64,000 nucleotides of DNA from the NCBI GenBank assembly GCA_044227505.1, contig JBGAWP010000002.1:1-64000 (forward strand), written 5' to 3'. A program made the position numbers and the translations under genes. The notes under the pieces were generated by a model. That model had not been told where the DNA came from. It ran no database searches and saw only the letters and a list, made by a program, of their open reading frames with translations. This DNA comes from UBA7236 sp044227505. Its GTDB lineage: Bacteria; Bacteroidota; Bacteroidia; Chitinophagales; BACL12. Positions 42,272 through 50,762 of this stretch are shown here, piece after piece (within the stretch, counting starts at the first letter, position 1; the number at the start of each line of letters is the position of its first letter).

Positions 42272-43129
42272 TCAGAGAGTCAGGTAGTTAAAGTAAGCTA
42301 AAAGCGATAGATACAAGGCTGAGAAGGGCACAGCCAGCACAAAACCATCAAAACGGTCGAGAAAACCTCCGTGACCGGGCAGTATAGAACCACTGTCTTT
42401 GATGTGGATGCTGCGTTTCAACAGTGATTCTGCCAGATCACCCAAAGTTGCCGACAACACTACAATTACCGACCATATCACCCATTGACCCATGGAAAGT
42501 TCCGAAAATAGGAAGCTGAGTCCAATGGAACAACCAATCGTCATCAACATCCCGCCAAAAAATCCCTCCCAGGTCTTTTTAGGGGAAATGCGTTCAAATA
42601 ACTTGTGTTTACCAAACAATCGCCCCGCAAAATAGGCAAAGGAATCGTTGAACCAGACCATGAATAAGAGTCCGATTGCAATCCAAACATTTACACTTAA
42701 TTCATGGTTTATTCCTGATATTCCCATTTGAATGAAGGAAGCAAAAGCAAAGGGGATATAATAAATCCCTAAAATATTTAATCCTATCTGCTGAAAAGGA
42801 TTTTCGCGATTGTAAAATATTTCGGCTATAATAAATCCAATCAATAAAACCACCCAGAATTCATTAATGAAACCGAAAATCTTATAGTCAAATATATGGA
42901 TGCTGTTTCTTATGAATAAAAAATAAATCCCGACTAATAACGAATATACTAATTCGAATTTTGGAGATTTATTGGTTGTATGGCGAATGGTTTTAATATA
43001 TTCATAATGCGTAAATACTCCTATTATCATAAACAGAATAGCAAAACTCCATGCACTAAAAAAAATACTTCCAATAATAACACCTGCACCTATCAATGCA
43101 GTAATAATTCTTAAAACTAAATTATTCAT
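42272..43129 (-). CDS. cdsA: phosphatidate cytidylyltransferase
   Basis: The protein has 285 residues and eight or so transmembrane segments. The CDP-DAG synthase signature SLLKRSIHIKDSGSILPGHG followed by GFLDRFDG is close to the C-terminus. It makes CDP-diacylglycerol from phosphatidic acid and CTP. Its start overlaps the stop of the DUF2007 gene by 4 bases (ATGA-type), which shows tight translational coupling with psd two genes later. Confidence 0.96.
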   Translation of the reverse strand: MNNLVLRIITALIGAGVIIGSIFFSAWSFAILFMIIGVFTHYEYIKTIRHTTNKSPKFELVYSLLVGIYFLFIRNSIHIFDYKIFGFINEFWVVLLIGFIIAEIFYNRENPFQQIGLNILGIYYIPFAFASFIQMGISGINHELSVNVWIAIGLLFMVWFNDSFAYFAGRLFGKHKLFERISPKKTWEGFFGGMLMTIGCSIGLSFLFSELSMGQWVIWSVIVVLSATLGDLAESLLKRSIHIKDSGSILPGHGGFLDRFDGFVLAVPFSALYLSLLAYFNYLTL

Positions 43130-43341
43130 TCGGGTAAATTATAAATAAATTCCAATGCGGCTTCTGCTTGTTTATAATGCACATATAATTCAATTTCGCC
43201 CTGTAATATTCCCTGTGCATAGGGCCCTTCTGTTTTATTAAAAAGCACAACAAGAATAAGTTCTTTCTCCAGTATTTCTTTAATATACATGGCATGAAAT
43301 TTATCCGTTGTCGAGTACACCATCATCCAATCCTGTTCCAT
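43126..43341 (-). CDS. DUF2007-type small protein
   Basis: The protein has 71 residues. A short YSTTDKFHAMYIKEILEKEL segment and IELYVHYKQAEAALEFI are typical of DUF2007 (putative prokaryotic signal-transducing, metal-free). It overlaps the CPBP gene end and the cdsA start, so it is probably translated as part of the lipid operon. Function is unknown. Confidence 0.75.
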   Translation of the reverse strand: MEQDWMMVYSTTDKFHAMYIKEILEKELILVVLFNKTEGPYAQGILQGEIELYVHYKQAEAALEFIYNLPE

Positions 43342-44269
43342 TGCCTGCTAAATTAACCTTTTCGTTGCGTTTAAAAATATACAGTAAAAACACTACAAAG
43401 GGAACCGACACCAAAGCCGCAGCCACACTCGATCTTTCCGCCATGTTTTCGTCCACGAGTTCTATATTCACTAAATAATATGCTACAACTGAAACGGCAT
43501 TATTAATAAAATGTGCCAGAATAGCTGCCCACAAACTTCCGCTCCAATAAAACAAATATCCTATCATGGCACCTAATAACAATCTTGGAAAAAAGCCGAA
43601 AAACTGCAGATGTATAAAACTGAATAAAAATGCCGATACCCAGATTGCCACATGGGCATTGCCGGTTCCTTTTAAAAAAAGATTTTGCAACAATCCCCTG
43701 AAAAATATTTCTTCTCCTACTGCTGCCAATACACCAATTAGCAATAAATTAAAAATTAATCCTGATATACTAGTTGTATTTAAAAAAACTTCGGTAAATA
43801 CTTTCCCCCTTTCCTCCATTTCGCGCATACTGGCTTCTGCATCTTGCATATTTGCCGGAAAAGTTAAATTTTGATTCCATTCATTAATTAAACTCACCAC
43901 CGAAACAGATGCAAAAAAAAGAAGCAAGATATAAATTGCCGAACTAAATTTTAATTTTTTATTTAGGTGTAAATAAGAAATTATATTTTCACCCATCAGA
44001 TATAAAAAAAACATTGCAACACAAATAAATCTGCCGAACGAAGTAATGAACTGATAAATTTTTAATGCATTGGCCTGATCTGCGCTCACCTGATCGGTAG
44101 ATGTGATATTATTCTTGGATGTCATGAATTCCACAAAATTGATATCAGGATAAATTTGATCTATAAGTCCCATCGCCAACATCAAAAAAACAAACTCCCC
44201 GATAAGAAATAATCCTACAAGAATCAGTAATTGCCCCACCCATGGAATATATTTAATACTGCCCCACAT
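43301..44269 (-). CDS. CPBP-family intramembrane protease
   Basis: The protein has 322 residues with about eight transmembrane segments. The CPBP motif 1 GEEIFFRGLLQNLF (EExxxR) and a motif 2 histidine in FIHLQFFGFF and AHFINNAVS are present. Such proteins are glutamate-dependent membrane proteases related to Rce1. ATG 44269 is used; an earlier TTG at 44302 would add 11 residues. Overlap with DUF2007 by 41 bp suggests transcription with cdsA and psd. Confidence 0.9.
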   Translation of the reverse strand: MWGSIKYIPWVGQLLILVGLFLIGEFVFLMLAMGLIDQIYPDINFVEFMTSKNNITSTDQVSADQANALKIYQFITSFGRFICVAMFFLYLMGENIISYLHLNKKLKFSSAIYILLLFFASVSVVSLINEWNQNLTFPANMQDAEASMREMEERGKVFTEVFLNTTSISGLIFNLLLIGVLAAVGEEIFFRGLLQNLFLKGTGNAHVAIWVSAFLFSFIHLQFFGFFPRLLLGAMIGYLFYWSGSLWAAILAHFINNAVSVVAYYLVNIELVDENMAERSSVAAALVSVPFVVFLLYIFKRNEKVNLAGNGTGLDDGVLDNG

Positions 44270-44311
44270 CCTATAACTTCGTAATTTTGCGTAAAAATAC
44301 AACGACTGTAC

Positions 44312-44406
44312 AACCTGTTAGGTCTTTTCCCGATTTTCAATAAGGGATTAGAGCTCAAGGTCAATCAAAAAATATTAATAAGAACTTATCAGCGACCTAA
44401 CAGGTT
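44312..44406. repeat. inverted repeat AACCTGTTAGGTC / GACCTAACAGGTT
   Basis: The 13-bp arms at 44312-44324 and 44394-44406 are exact complements, 69 bp apart. A third partial copy (ACCCTAGCAGGTTTT) lies at 44463-44477. Related 14-bp arms occur at 58592-58622. The repeat fills the spacer between the divergent CPBP and dusB genes. Confidence 0.8.
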
Positions 44407-44490
44407 TTATTCCCCAAGTAAAACCTCGGTCACTCAAAATCACCAACAAGAAACTAAAAAGCACCCTAGCAGGTTTTAACGAAAATAACC

Positions 44491-45480
44491 TTGACCAAGA
44501 TCGCCAACATACAACTCCCCGACTTTCCCCTCCTGCTCGCACCCATGGAGGACGTAAGTGACCCGCCTTTTCGCGTTTTGTGCAAAAGGTTGGGGGCAGA
44601 TGTAATGTACACCGAGTTCATTTCCACTGAAGGACTCATCCGAAACGCCGAAAAGAGCCTTAAAAAACTTGAATTTTACGAAGAAGAGCGTCCGCTCGGC
44701 ATCCAGATTTTCGGCGCCGATATAGAAGTAATGGAGGGTTGTGTGGATATTATCTCCGAAGTTGGCCCCGATCTTATCGACATCAATTTTGGTTGTCCGG
44801 TAAAAAAAGTAGTGTGTAAAGACGGTGGCGCCGGCATTCTCCGCGACATTCCCCGCATGATCCGCCTCACCGAATCCATAGTAAAAAGGTCAAAACTCCC
44901 TGTTACTGTCAAAACCCGTCTTGGTTGGGACGACAGTTCCAAAAACATAGTAGAAGTAGCCGAACGCCTTCAGGACGTTGGCATTGCAGCCCTCAGTATA
45001 CACGGTCGCACCCGCGCCCAAATGTATAAAGGCGCCGCCGACTGGACCCTCATCGGAGCAGTAAAAAACAACAGCCGCATCACCATTCCCATTTTCGGCA
45101 ACGGCGATGTGGACACCCCTCAAAAGGCTCTCGAAATGAAAAACCGCTACGGTGTCGACGGCGTAATGATAGGCCGTGCCGCCATCGGTCAGCCCTGGAT
45201 CTTCCGCGAAATCAAACATTTCCTCGCCACCGGCACCGAACTCTCCCCCGCCACCCTCGAAGAACGCGTATCCTATTGCCGCGAACACCTCATCCAATCC
45301 ATAGCCTGGAAAGGTCCGGTATTGGGCATTTTGGAGATGAGAAGGCATTATACGAATTATTTTAAGGGGATTCCTAATATTAGGAACTACCGGAATCAGC
45401 TTGTGACACTGGATACTTTGGAGGAGTTGGATGAAGTGTTGGTGGAGATTTCGAAGATGGAATTGGAAATAGTTGGTTAA
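44491..45480 (+). CDS. dusB: tRNA-dihydrouridine synthase (DusB-like)
   Basis: The protein has 329 residues. LLLAPMEDVSDPPFRVLCK at the N-terminus, the catalytic Cys in NFGCPVKKVVCKDGGAGIL (about 97-115), and HGRTRAQMYKGAADW and GRAAIGQPWIF (FMN/phosphate-binding) are typical. It reduces uridine in tRNA. The start is TTG at 44491 because the frame closes at 44467 without ATG. Codon usage changes sharply: 44930-45310 is rich in C-ending codons and GC, then the last 55 codons are AT-rich like neighbours. Confidence 0.95.
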   Translation: MTKIANIQLPDFPLLLAPMEDVSDPPFRVLCKRLGADVMYTEFISTEGLIRNAEKSLKKLEFYEEERPLGIQIFGADIEVMEGCVDIISEVGPDLIDINFGCPVKKVVCKDGGAGILRDIPRMIRLTESIVKRSKLPVTVKTRLGWDDSSKNIVEVAERLQDVGIAALSIHGRTRAQMYKGAADWTLIGAVKNNSRITIPIFGNGDVDTPQKALEMKNRYGVDGVMIGRAAIGQPWIFREIKHFLATGTELSPATLEERVSYCREHLIQSIAWKGPVLGILEMRRHYTNYFKGIPNIRNYRNQLVTLDTLEELDEVLVEISKMELEIVG

Positions 45481-45542
45481 AAAAATCACTGAGATTTATT
45501 GGTTTGGAAGGATTCTTCTGTTTTGAAGGGGATTTTGGCATG

Positions 45543-45608
45543 CAAAAAATGCAGGGAATGGATGAAAAGGTTGCATTTTTTGTAAAGGGGTTCACTATAA
45601 ATAGTGAA
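45543..45608 (+). promoter_or_regulatory. inverted repeats upstream of the NUDIX-helicase operon
   Basis: CAAAAAATGCA (45543-45553) pairs with TGCATTTTTTG (45572-45582), and the exact dyad TTCACTAT-AA-ATAGTGAA spans 45591-45608. The latter, 89 bp before the NUDIX ATG, has the size and symmetry of a repressor site. The spacer (217 bp) holds no other gene. Confidence 0.4.
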
Positions 45609-45696
45609 TGTGATGAAAGATTTGTAAAAAATGTAGGAATAGGTTGCCTTTATTTAATTTTAAACCAATTTAAATTATAATTTCTTTTAGTTGAAA

Positions 45697-46101
45697 ATGA
45701 TTGATGTAACCTGCGCAATAATAGTGGAGGGAAATAAAATACTTGTAACTCAAAGAAGTGAAACGATGAGTTTACCATTGAAGTGGGAATTCCCCGGTGG
45801 AAAGCTAGAAGAAGGTGAATTGCCAGAAGCCTGTTTATTAAGGGAAATAAAAGAAGAGCTTAATATTGAAATTATATTATTGGAGAGATTGGATACTATC
45901 ATACATGATTATGAAACTTATAGTATAAGACTATTACCATTTATTGCAAGATTATCGACCTTTAAAATATTATTGACTGAACACAAGCAGTTTAAATGGT
46001 TAGATCGTACAGAATTATTGGGATTAGATTGGGCATCAGCGGATGAACCCGTTTTGAAAGAATTTCTAAAATTAGACTATGACACAGGAAGGTCTCTATG
46101 A
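45697..46101 (+). CDS. NUDIX hydrolase (MutT-like), leader of the helicase operon
   Basis: The protein has 134 residues. The Nudix box runs from Gly35 to Ile57: GKLEEGELPEACLLREIKEE; Gly35-x5-Glu41-x7-Arg49-Glu50-x2-Glu53-Glu54 match, while the last glycine is Asn56. MutT-type members hydrolyse oxidised or other nucleoside triphosphates. The ATG at 45697 is used; a TTG six bases earlier is possible. The reading frame overlaps the helicase ATG at 46079 by 23 bp, which implies coupling, so it likely serves the same system rather than general nucleotide sanitation. Confidence 0.9.
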   Translation: MIDVTCAIIVEGNKILVTQRSETMSLPLKWEFPGGKLEEGELPEACLLREIKEELNIEIILLERLDTIIHDYETYSIRLLPFIARLSTFKILLTEHKQFKWLDRTELLGLDWASADEPVLKEFLKLDYDTGRSL

Positions 46102-49100
46102 ACAACTCATAAATAAACTAATTTTATCTAAATTAAATGATTTAGATAAAGATAAGTATTATATCAAAGAAATTGAAATTGATAAAAGAGAGGCTTCTCG
46201 TATTTTATCTAGATATTTAGTGGAATTAATTAAATATGCGCTTGATCAAATTCCAGGTGATGAAAGAATTATTGAAAGACAGATTGAACTTTCAAATAAA
46301 ATAATTTCCCTATTACGGGATGAGCTAAAGGATAATGATTTTGATGAAGATTTGATTGCTACTGAGGGGAAAATTCTAGCAGCAATATTTTCTAAGATTG
46401 ACCCCAATTTCTCAGATCTAGAAAGGCATCTTAAAGAAATAACCCCCTATACAAGATTGTCGCAAAGCGAATTATTCACAGGGAATAATTCTGGTATTTC
46501 ACTTGAAAGTGAAATAAAAAAAGAAATACTATCTTCAGATAAAATTTGGTTTCTTGTTTCATTTATTAAGTGGACCGGTATTAGGATTTTTGAAAAGGAA
46601 CTATTTGAGTTTACTGAAAGGGGAGGACAATTAAGAATTATTACTACCTCTTACATGGGAGCCACTGATTTGAAAGCAGTAGAATATTTGTCTACTTTAA
46701 AGAACTCCGAAATTAAAATTTCTTACAATACAGATAATGAACGTTTGCATGCAAAGGCCTACCTTTTTCATAGAAATACAGGATTTCACACCGGATATAT
46801 TGGTTCTTCTAATATTTCGCGCTCAGCATTAACAAGTGGTTTGGAATGGAATATCAAAATAACTACAAAAGAGGTTGCCAATATAATTGAAAAATTTCAA
46901 AACACCTTTGAAACCTATTGGCAGGATAAAGAATTTGAGATATTTGAAAAAAATAGTCATACCGAGAAACTTAGAGTAGCGCTCAAAAAGGAAAGAAGTC
47001 AAGGAGTAAGCAACTCTGGTTTTTATTTTGATATTAAACCTTACCCATTTCAAGAAGAAATTTTGGAGAGACTAGAAGCTGAGCGGAAATTGCATCGTCG
47101 ATTTAGAAACTTAATTGTAGCAGCAACTGGGACTGGAAAGACAATAATTTCGGCATTTGATTATAGGAATTTTAAAAAGATCAATTCGGCTGCAAGACTT
47201 TTATTTGTAGCCCATAGAAAGGAAATACTTCAACAAGCCCAAAAAGTATTTCAAGGTGTTTTGAAAGACAACAATTTCGGAGAGTTATGGGTAGATGGAA
47301 TTGAACCCGAAAAATACGATTATGTTTTCGCTTCGGTCCAAACTTTGAATAATAGAATTGAAAATATGAATCTCACGGAGTCATTTTATGATTTTATTAT
47401 TATTGATGAAGCACATCATACTCCAGCATCAAGTTACAGAGATTTTATTATTAAATTTAAACCAAATATTCTTTTAGGGTTAACTGCAACACCCGAGAGA
47501 ATGGATGGTGTTGATGTTGTTAAGGATTTTTGTGACACCATAGCAGCAGAAATTAGATTGCCAGAAGCACTCAATAGAAAGCTACTAAGTCCATTTCAAT
47601 ATTTCGGCATTACCGATAGTATTGATTTATCAAATGTTACTTGGCAAAATGGTAGATACTTGCCTGGCGAATTGACTAAAATATATACGCAAAATGATAA
47701 ACGGGTTGGTGAAATTATTTTCAACCTCAATAAATATTTAAAGGATATAAATGATGTAAGAGCATTATGTTTTTGTGTAACCCAAGAGCACGCCCAATAC
47801 ATGGCTGAAAAATTTATATTGGCAGGATTGAAGGCGGATTATTTAGTGAGTTCTAGAGATCACTTGAGAGATACATTGCGCCTGAATTTTAAAAACAAGG
47901 TAATAAATTATCTCTTTGTAGTAGATATTTTTAATGAAGGAGTTGATATTCCAGAAATTGATACTGTTTTATTTCTACGACCGACTGAAAGTCTAACAGT
48001 TTTTCTTCAACAACTTGGAAGGGGATTGCGGTTGGCAGATTACAAAGAGTGCCTAACTGTTTTGGATTTTGTAGGTAATTCAAGACCTGAATATGATTTT
48101 GAAGGAAAGTTTAGAGCATTAGTTGGAAAAACAAATACTTCTATTCAAAAGGAAATTGAAGATGAATTTCCGCACCTACCTCTTGGCTGTTCAATTGTTT
48201 TAGAGAAAAAGGCAAAAGATTCAATTTTAAATAATATTCGTAATGCTACATTACAAAATAAAAACCAGCTAATTAATAAAATCCGTAACTATAAACACCA
48301 AACAAATTTGCCATTAACACTTAAAAACTTTTCAAATTTTTATCATATTCCTCTCCAAATGATTTATAAGAAAGGTAATTGGAGGCGATTATGTTTTTTA
48401 GCTGGACAATATGAAGATTATCCGACCATCAATGAAAACGAAATCCAAAGGGCAATCAGTAATAAGTGGCTTTCTGGAAATTCAAATTCATATTTCAATT
48501 TTATTTTAAGACTTGCTAAAAATGATTTTATAATAAATTTTAACAAATTGACTGAGATAGATAAATCGATGTGCATTATGCTTCATTATGATATTTGGCA
48601 GAATCCTGGAGGTTTTCGAACAATTGATGAAAGTATTAAAGCAATTGGAAGAAACAAAATATTAACATCTGAAATTATCGAGGTTTTGGAACTTTTAATT
48701 GATAGAATTGATTTTATTGAATGTGATATTAAACTTCCCTATTCACAACCATTAAAAATACATAGTAGATATACTCGCGATCAAATTTTATCCGCCTTTG
48801 GATTTAGTACATTTCTAAAGAAAAGTGAAATTCGAGAAGGAGCAGCGCATTCAAAAGTGTTAAACACTGAATTATTATTTATAACACTTAATAAATCTGA
48901 AAAAGATTTTTCTCCTTCAACTCTTTATGAGGATTTTGCAATAAGTAATACAATTTTTCATTGGCAAACTCAAAATTCTACACGGCCAGATAAGGGAAAG
49001 GGCTTGACTTACATAAATCATGTGAAGGAAGAAAAGAAAATCCTACTTTTTGTTAGAGAAAAAAATGAAGATGAATTTGGCAATACAATGTCTTCTGTGT

Positions 49101-49222
49101 TTTTAGGGGAAGGAAGCTTAATTGAGCATTATGGGTCAAAACCAATGAGCATCAAATGGGAATTACACGAGCCAATGCCACCATATCTTTGGAAAGAGGC
49201 TGCTAAAATGGCAATTGGTTGA
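46079..49222 (+). CDS. PLD nuclease - SF2 helicase - DUF3427 fusion protein
   Basis: The protein has 1047 residues. An N-terminal helical region (1-140) is followed by a PLD-like domain: HAK at 224-226 and GSSN at 242-245. The SF2 helicase core has Walker A AATGTGKT at 348-355, DEAH at 443-446, SAT-equivalent LGLTATPERMDG and motif VI QLGRGLR at 645-651. After DFVGNSRPEYDFE comes a DUF3427-type C-terminal region of about 350 residues. Proteins with this order are found next to other accessory genes and are candidate phage-defence or DNA-repair nucleases. The gene overlaps the NUDIX gene and is followed at 67 bp by a PD-(D/E)xK protein. AT-rich codon use sits between two C-rich genes. Confidence 0.9.
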   Translation: MTQEGLYEQLINKLILSKLNDLDKDKYYIKEIEIDKREASRILSRYLVELIKYALDQIPGDERIIERQIELSNKIISLLRDELKDNDFDEDLIATEGKILAAIFSKIDPNFSDLERHLKEITPYTRLSQSELFTGNNSGISLESEIKKEILSSDKIWFLVSFIKWTGIRIFEKELFEFTERGGQLRIITTSYMGATDLKAVEYLSTLKNSEIKISYNTDNERLHAKAYLFHRNTGFHTGYIGSSNISRSALTSGLEWNIKITTKEVANIIEKFQNTFETYWQDKEFEIFEKNSHTEKLRVALKKERSQGVSNSGFYFDIKPYPFQEEILERLEAERKLHRRFRNLIVAATGTGKTIISAFDYRNFKKINSAARLLFVAHRKEILQQAQKVFQGVLKDNNFGELWVDGIEPEKYDYVFASVQTLNNRIENMNLTESFYDFIIIDEAHHTPASSYRDFIIKFKPNILLGLTATPERMDGVDVVKDFCDTIAAEIRLPEALNRKLLSPFQYFGITDSIDLSNVTWQNGRYLPGELTKIYTQNDKRVGEIIFNLNKYLKDINDVRALCFCVTQEHAQYMAEKFILAGLKADYLVSSRDHLRDTLRLNFKNKVINYLFVVDIFNEGVDIPEIDTVLFLRPTESLTVFLQQLGRGLRLADYKECLTVLDFVGNSRPEYDFEGKFRALVGKTNTSIQKEIEDEFPHLPLGCSIVLEKKAKDSILNNIRNATLQNKNQLINKIRNYKHQTNLPLTLKNFSNFYHIPLQMIYKKGNWRRLCFLAGQYEDYPTINENEIQRAISNKWLSGNSNSYFNFILRLAKNDFIINFNKLTEIDKSMCIMLHYDIWQNPGGFRTIDESIKAIGRNKILTSEIIEVLELLIDRIDFIECDIKLPYSQPLKIHSRYTRDQILSAFGFSTFLKKSEIREGAAHSKVLNTELLFITLNKSEKDFSPSTLYEDFAISNTIFHWQTQNSTRPDKGKGLTYINHVKEEKKILLFVREKNEDEFGNTMSSVFLGEGSLIEHYGSKPMSIKWELHEPMPPYLWKEAAKMAIG

Positions 49223-49289
49223 TATTAAATTATAAATATTGGTATAACTAACAATTATTTTATTTTAATTATTTTTAAATTATATAAAC

Positions 49290-49781
49290 ATGCCAACCCC
49301 ATTCAACCTCAACACCCTCAAAGGCCGCATCGCCGAACAACTCATCCAAGACCTGTTCATCAACTGCGGATACAATGTATTCAACTACGGACTTGAGCGA
49401 ATTCATCCTTCTTTAAGTAAATCAATCACAACAAATAATAAAACCACAAGCAAATCCTTGCGTTTTATGCCCGATTATGTGGTGCAAAGTAGAGAGAATG
49501 GAGACCTGTTTTATCTGGAAGTAAAATTTCGAGCAAACGGAGAATTTTATTTCGATGAAAAATATGCCGACTATCCTTATAAAAATGCATGGTTTGTTAT
49601 AGTTTCTCCGGAGAAGATTCAGTGTATTCATTATAAAAGATTAAAGGCCGGATATAAAATTTCCCCAGAGACCAATTATCAACTCACAGCAGTGCGTTCA
49701 TTTCATATTAAAAAGGAATTATTGGAGGAGTATACAGCTTATGCTCAATCTATTTTTCAGGCATATCAGAAAAAAAAGTAA
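49290..49781 (+). CDS. PD-(D/E)xK nuclease-like protein
   Basis: The protein has 163 residues. Glu16 (GRIAEQLIQDLF), Asp62 in RFMPDYVV and Glu77-Val-Lys79 in FYLEVKFR form the classic nuclease pattern. Only this fold-level assignment is justified. It is 67 bp behind the helicase on the same strand and has no promoter of its own that I can see, so it may be the third gene of the unit. The first 30 codons are rich in C-ending choices unlike the rest of the gene. Confidence 0.75.
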   Translation: MPTPFNLNTLKGRIAEQLIQDLFINCGYNVFNYGLERIHPSLSKSITTNNKTTSKSLRFMPDYVVQSRENGDLFYLEVKFRANGEFYFDEKYADYPYKNAWFVIVSPEKIQCIHYKRLKAGYKISPETNYQLTAVRSFHIKKELLEEYTAYAQSIFQAYQKKK

Positions 49782-49850
49782 CAATGACTTTCGCAGTTCG
49801 TAAATTGCGAAGAACACTATCCTCATGACTCCAATGATTAAAACTCCTCC

Positions 49851-49933
49851 ACTCCTCAATCCGCAGGATTGAACTCCTCTCTCCTTTCTCCTCTCTCCTA
49901 AATCCGCAGGATTAACCTCCTTTCTCCTTTTTC
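49851..49933. repeat. composite repeat variant with AATCCGCAGGATT core
   Basis: Two copies of the near-palindrome AATCCGCAGGATT (49857-49869, 49902-49914) are each preceded or followed by CTCCTCTCTCCTTTCTCC-type pyrimidine tracts. It is the same layout as at 624-800 with a different core sequence. Confidence 0.75.
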
Positions 49934-49965
49934 CTTATTTTTGTTGCAACTAAAAACCACCACGC

Positions 49966-50526
49966 ATGTATATCATCCCACTCATCATCCTCGTAGTCCT
50001 CATCCTTATCATAATCGGACTCTACAACTCCCTCATCAACCGCAAAAACCAGGTGGAAAACGCTTTTGGTTCCATTGATGCGATGTTGAAGAAAAGATTT
50101 GACCTGATTCCGAATCTGGTGGAGACGGTTAAACAATATATGACCTACGAAAAGGATACCTTGACCAAGATCGTTGAGTTGAGGGGTGCATTGCAGGCAA
50201 ATCCTACAATGCCGGCGCAGGAGCGCATCGGTATCGAAAATCAGATGACCGGTTTACTTTCCCAACTCCGCGTTGCAGTGGAAAATTACCCTGATCTGAA
50301 AGCAAACAATAGTTTTATCCAACTCCAGTCCACCTGGACCGAAATAGAAGAACAACTTTCCGCCGCCCGCAGAACGTATAATGCAGCTATAACAGCTTAT
50401 AATAACGCTGTAGAAATGTTCCCGACCAACATTATGGCGCGCATGATGAATTATCAGCGGAAGGAAGTTTTGACAATAGAAGAGGCAGAGAGGAAAAACG
50501 TTTCGGCGAAAGAGCTTTTTAATTGA
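49966..50526 (+). CDS. lemA: LemA family protein
   Basis: The protein has 186 residues. One N-terminal transmembrane segment (about 3-22) is followed by YNSLINRKNQVENAFGSIDA and MLKKRFDLIPNLVETVKQYM, the LemA signature, and a helical bundle. It is predicted to be an inner-membrane-anchored protein with the helical domain outside or inside the cytoplasm; function is unknown. The stop TGA at 50524-50526 is inside the first unit of a (TTGAYAA) repeat. Confidence 0.92.
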   Translation: MYIIPLIILVVLILIIIGLYNSLINRKNQVENAFGSIDAMLKKRFDLIPNLVETVKQYMTYEKDTLTKIVELRGALQANPTMPAQERIGIENQMTGLLSQLRVAVENYPDLKANNSFIQLQSTWTEIEEQLSAARRTYNAAITAYNNAVEMFPTNIMARMMNYQRKEVLTIEEAERKNVSAKELFN

Positions 50527-50695
50527 TAATTGACAATTGATAATTGACAATTTTAACAGCCTGAAACTTTTTTTGCCGAAATAAACTTTTTTTACCGAAA
50601 TTCGTTATCAATCAGTATACAAAAAACTTAAAAACAGGAACTCAAAGCATCATTGACACTATTAGCCCCGTTATCAATTATCAATTGTCAATTAT
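50523..50695. repeat. TTGAYAA heptamers in an inverted pair
   Basis: Four 7-bp units TTGATAA/TTGACAA (50523-50550) start at the lemA stop. Inverse units (TTATCAA, TTATCAA, TTGTCAA) lie at 50671-50691. About 120 bp between them holds no gene. Confidence 0.85.
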
Positions 50696-50721
50696 TTTTT
50701 TACATTCAAAATAACGTGAAG

Positions 50722-50729
50722 TACTTTTG
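50722..50729 (+). promoter_or_regulatory. candidate -7 box (TACTTTTG)
   Basis: TACTTTTG fits TAnnTTTG, 33 nt before the ATG of the peptidase. The TTG inside it can be mistaken for a start codon. Confidence 0.4.
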
Positions 50730-50762
50730 CGTCTTATAACTAAAAAAACAACAACAAACACC

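Noticed and set aside
44890..45489. 199-codon open frame opposite dusB
   Set aside because: It is a by-product of the C-rich codon block of dusB; it has no family similarity, and dusB is certain.
46079..49222. Type I restriction HsdR subunit
   Set aside because: No HsdM or HsdS gene is adjacent, and PLD plus DUF3427 parts are not in HsdR.
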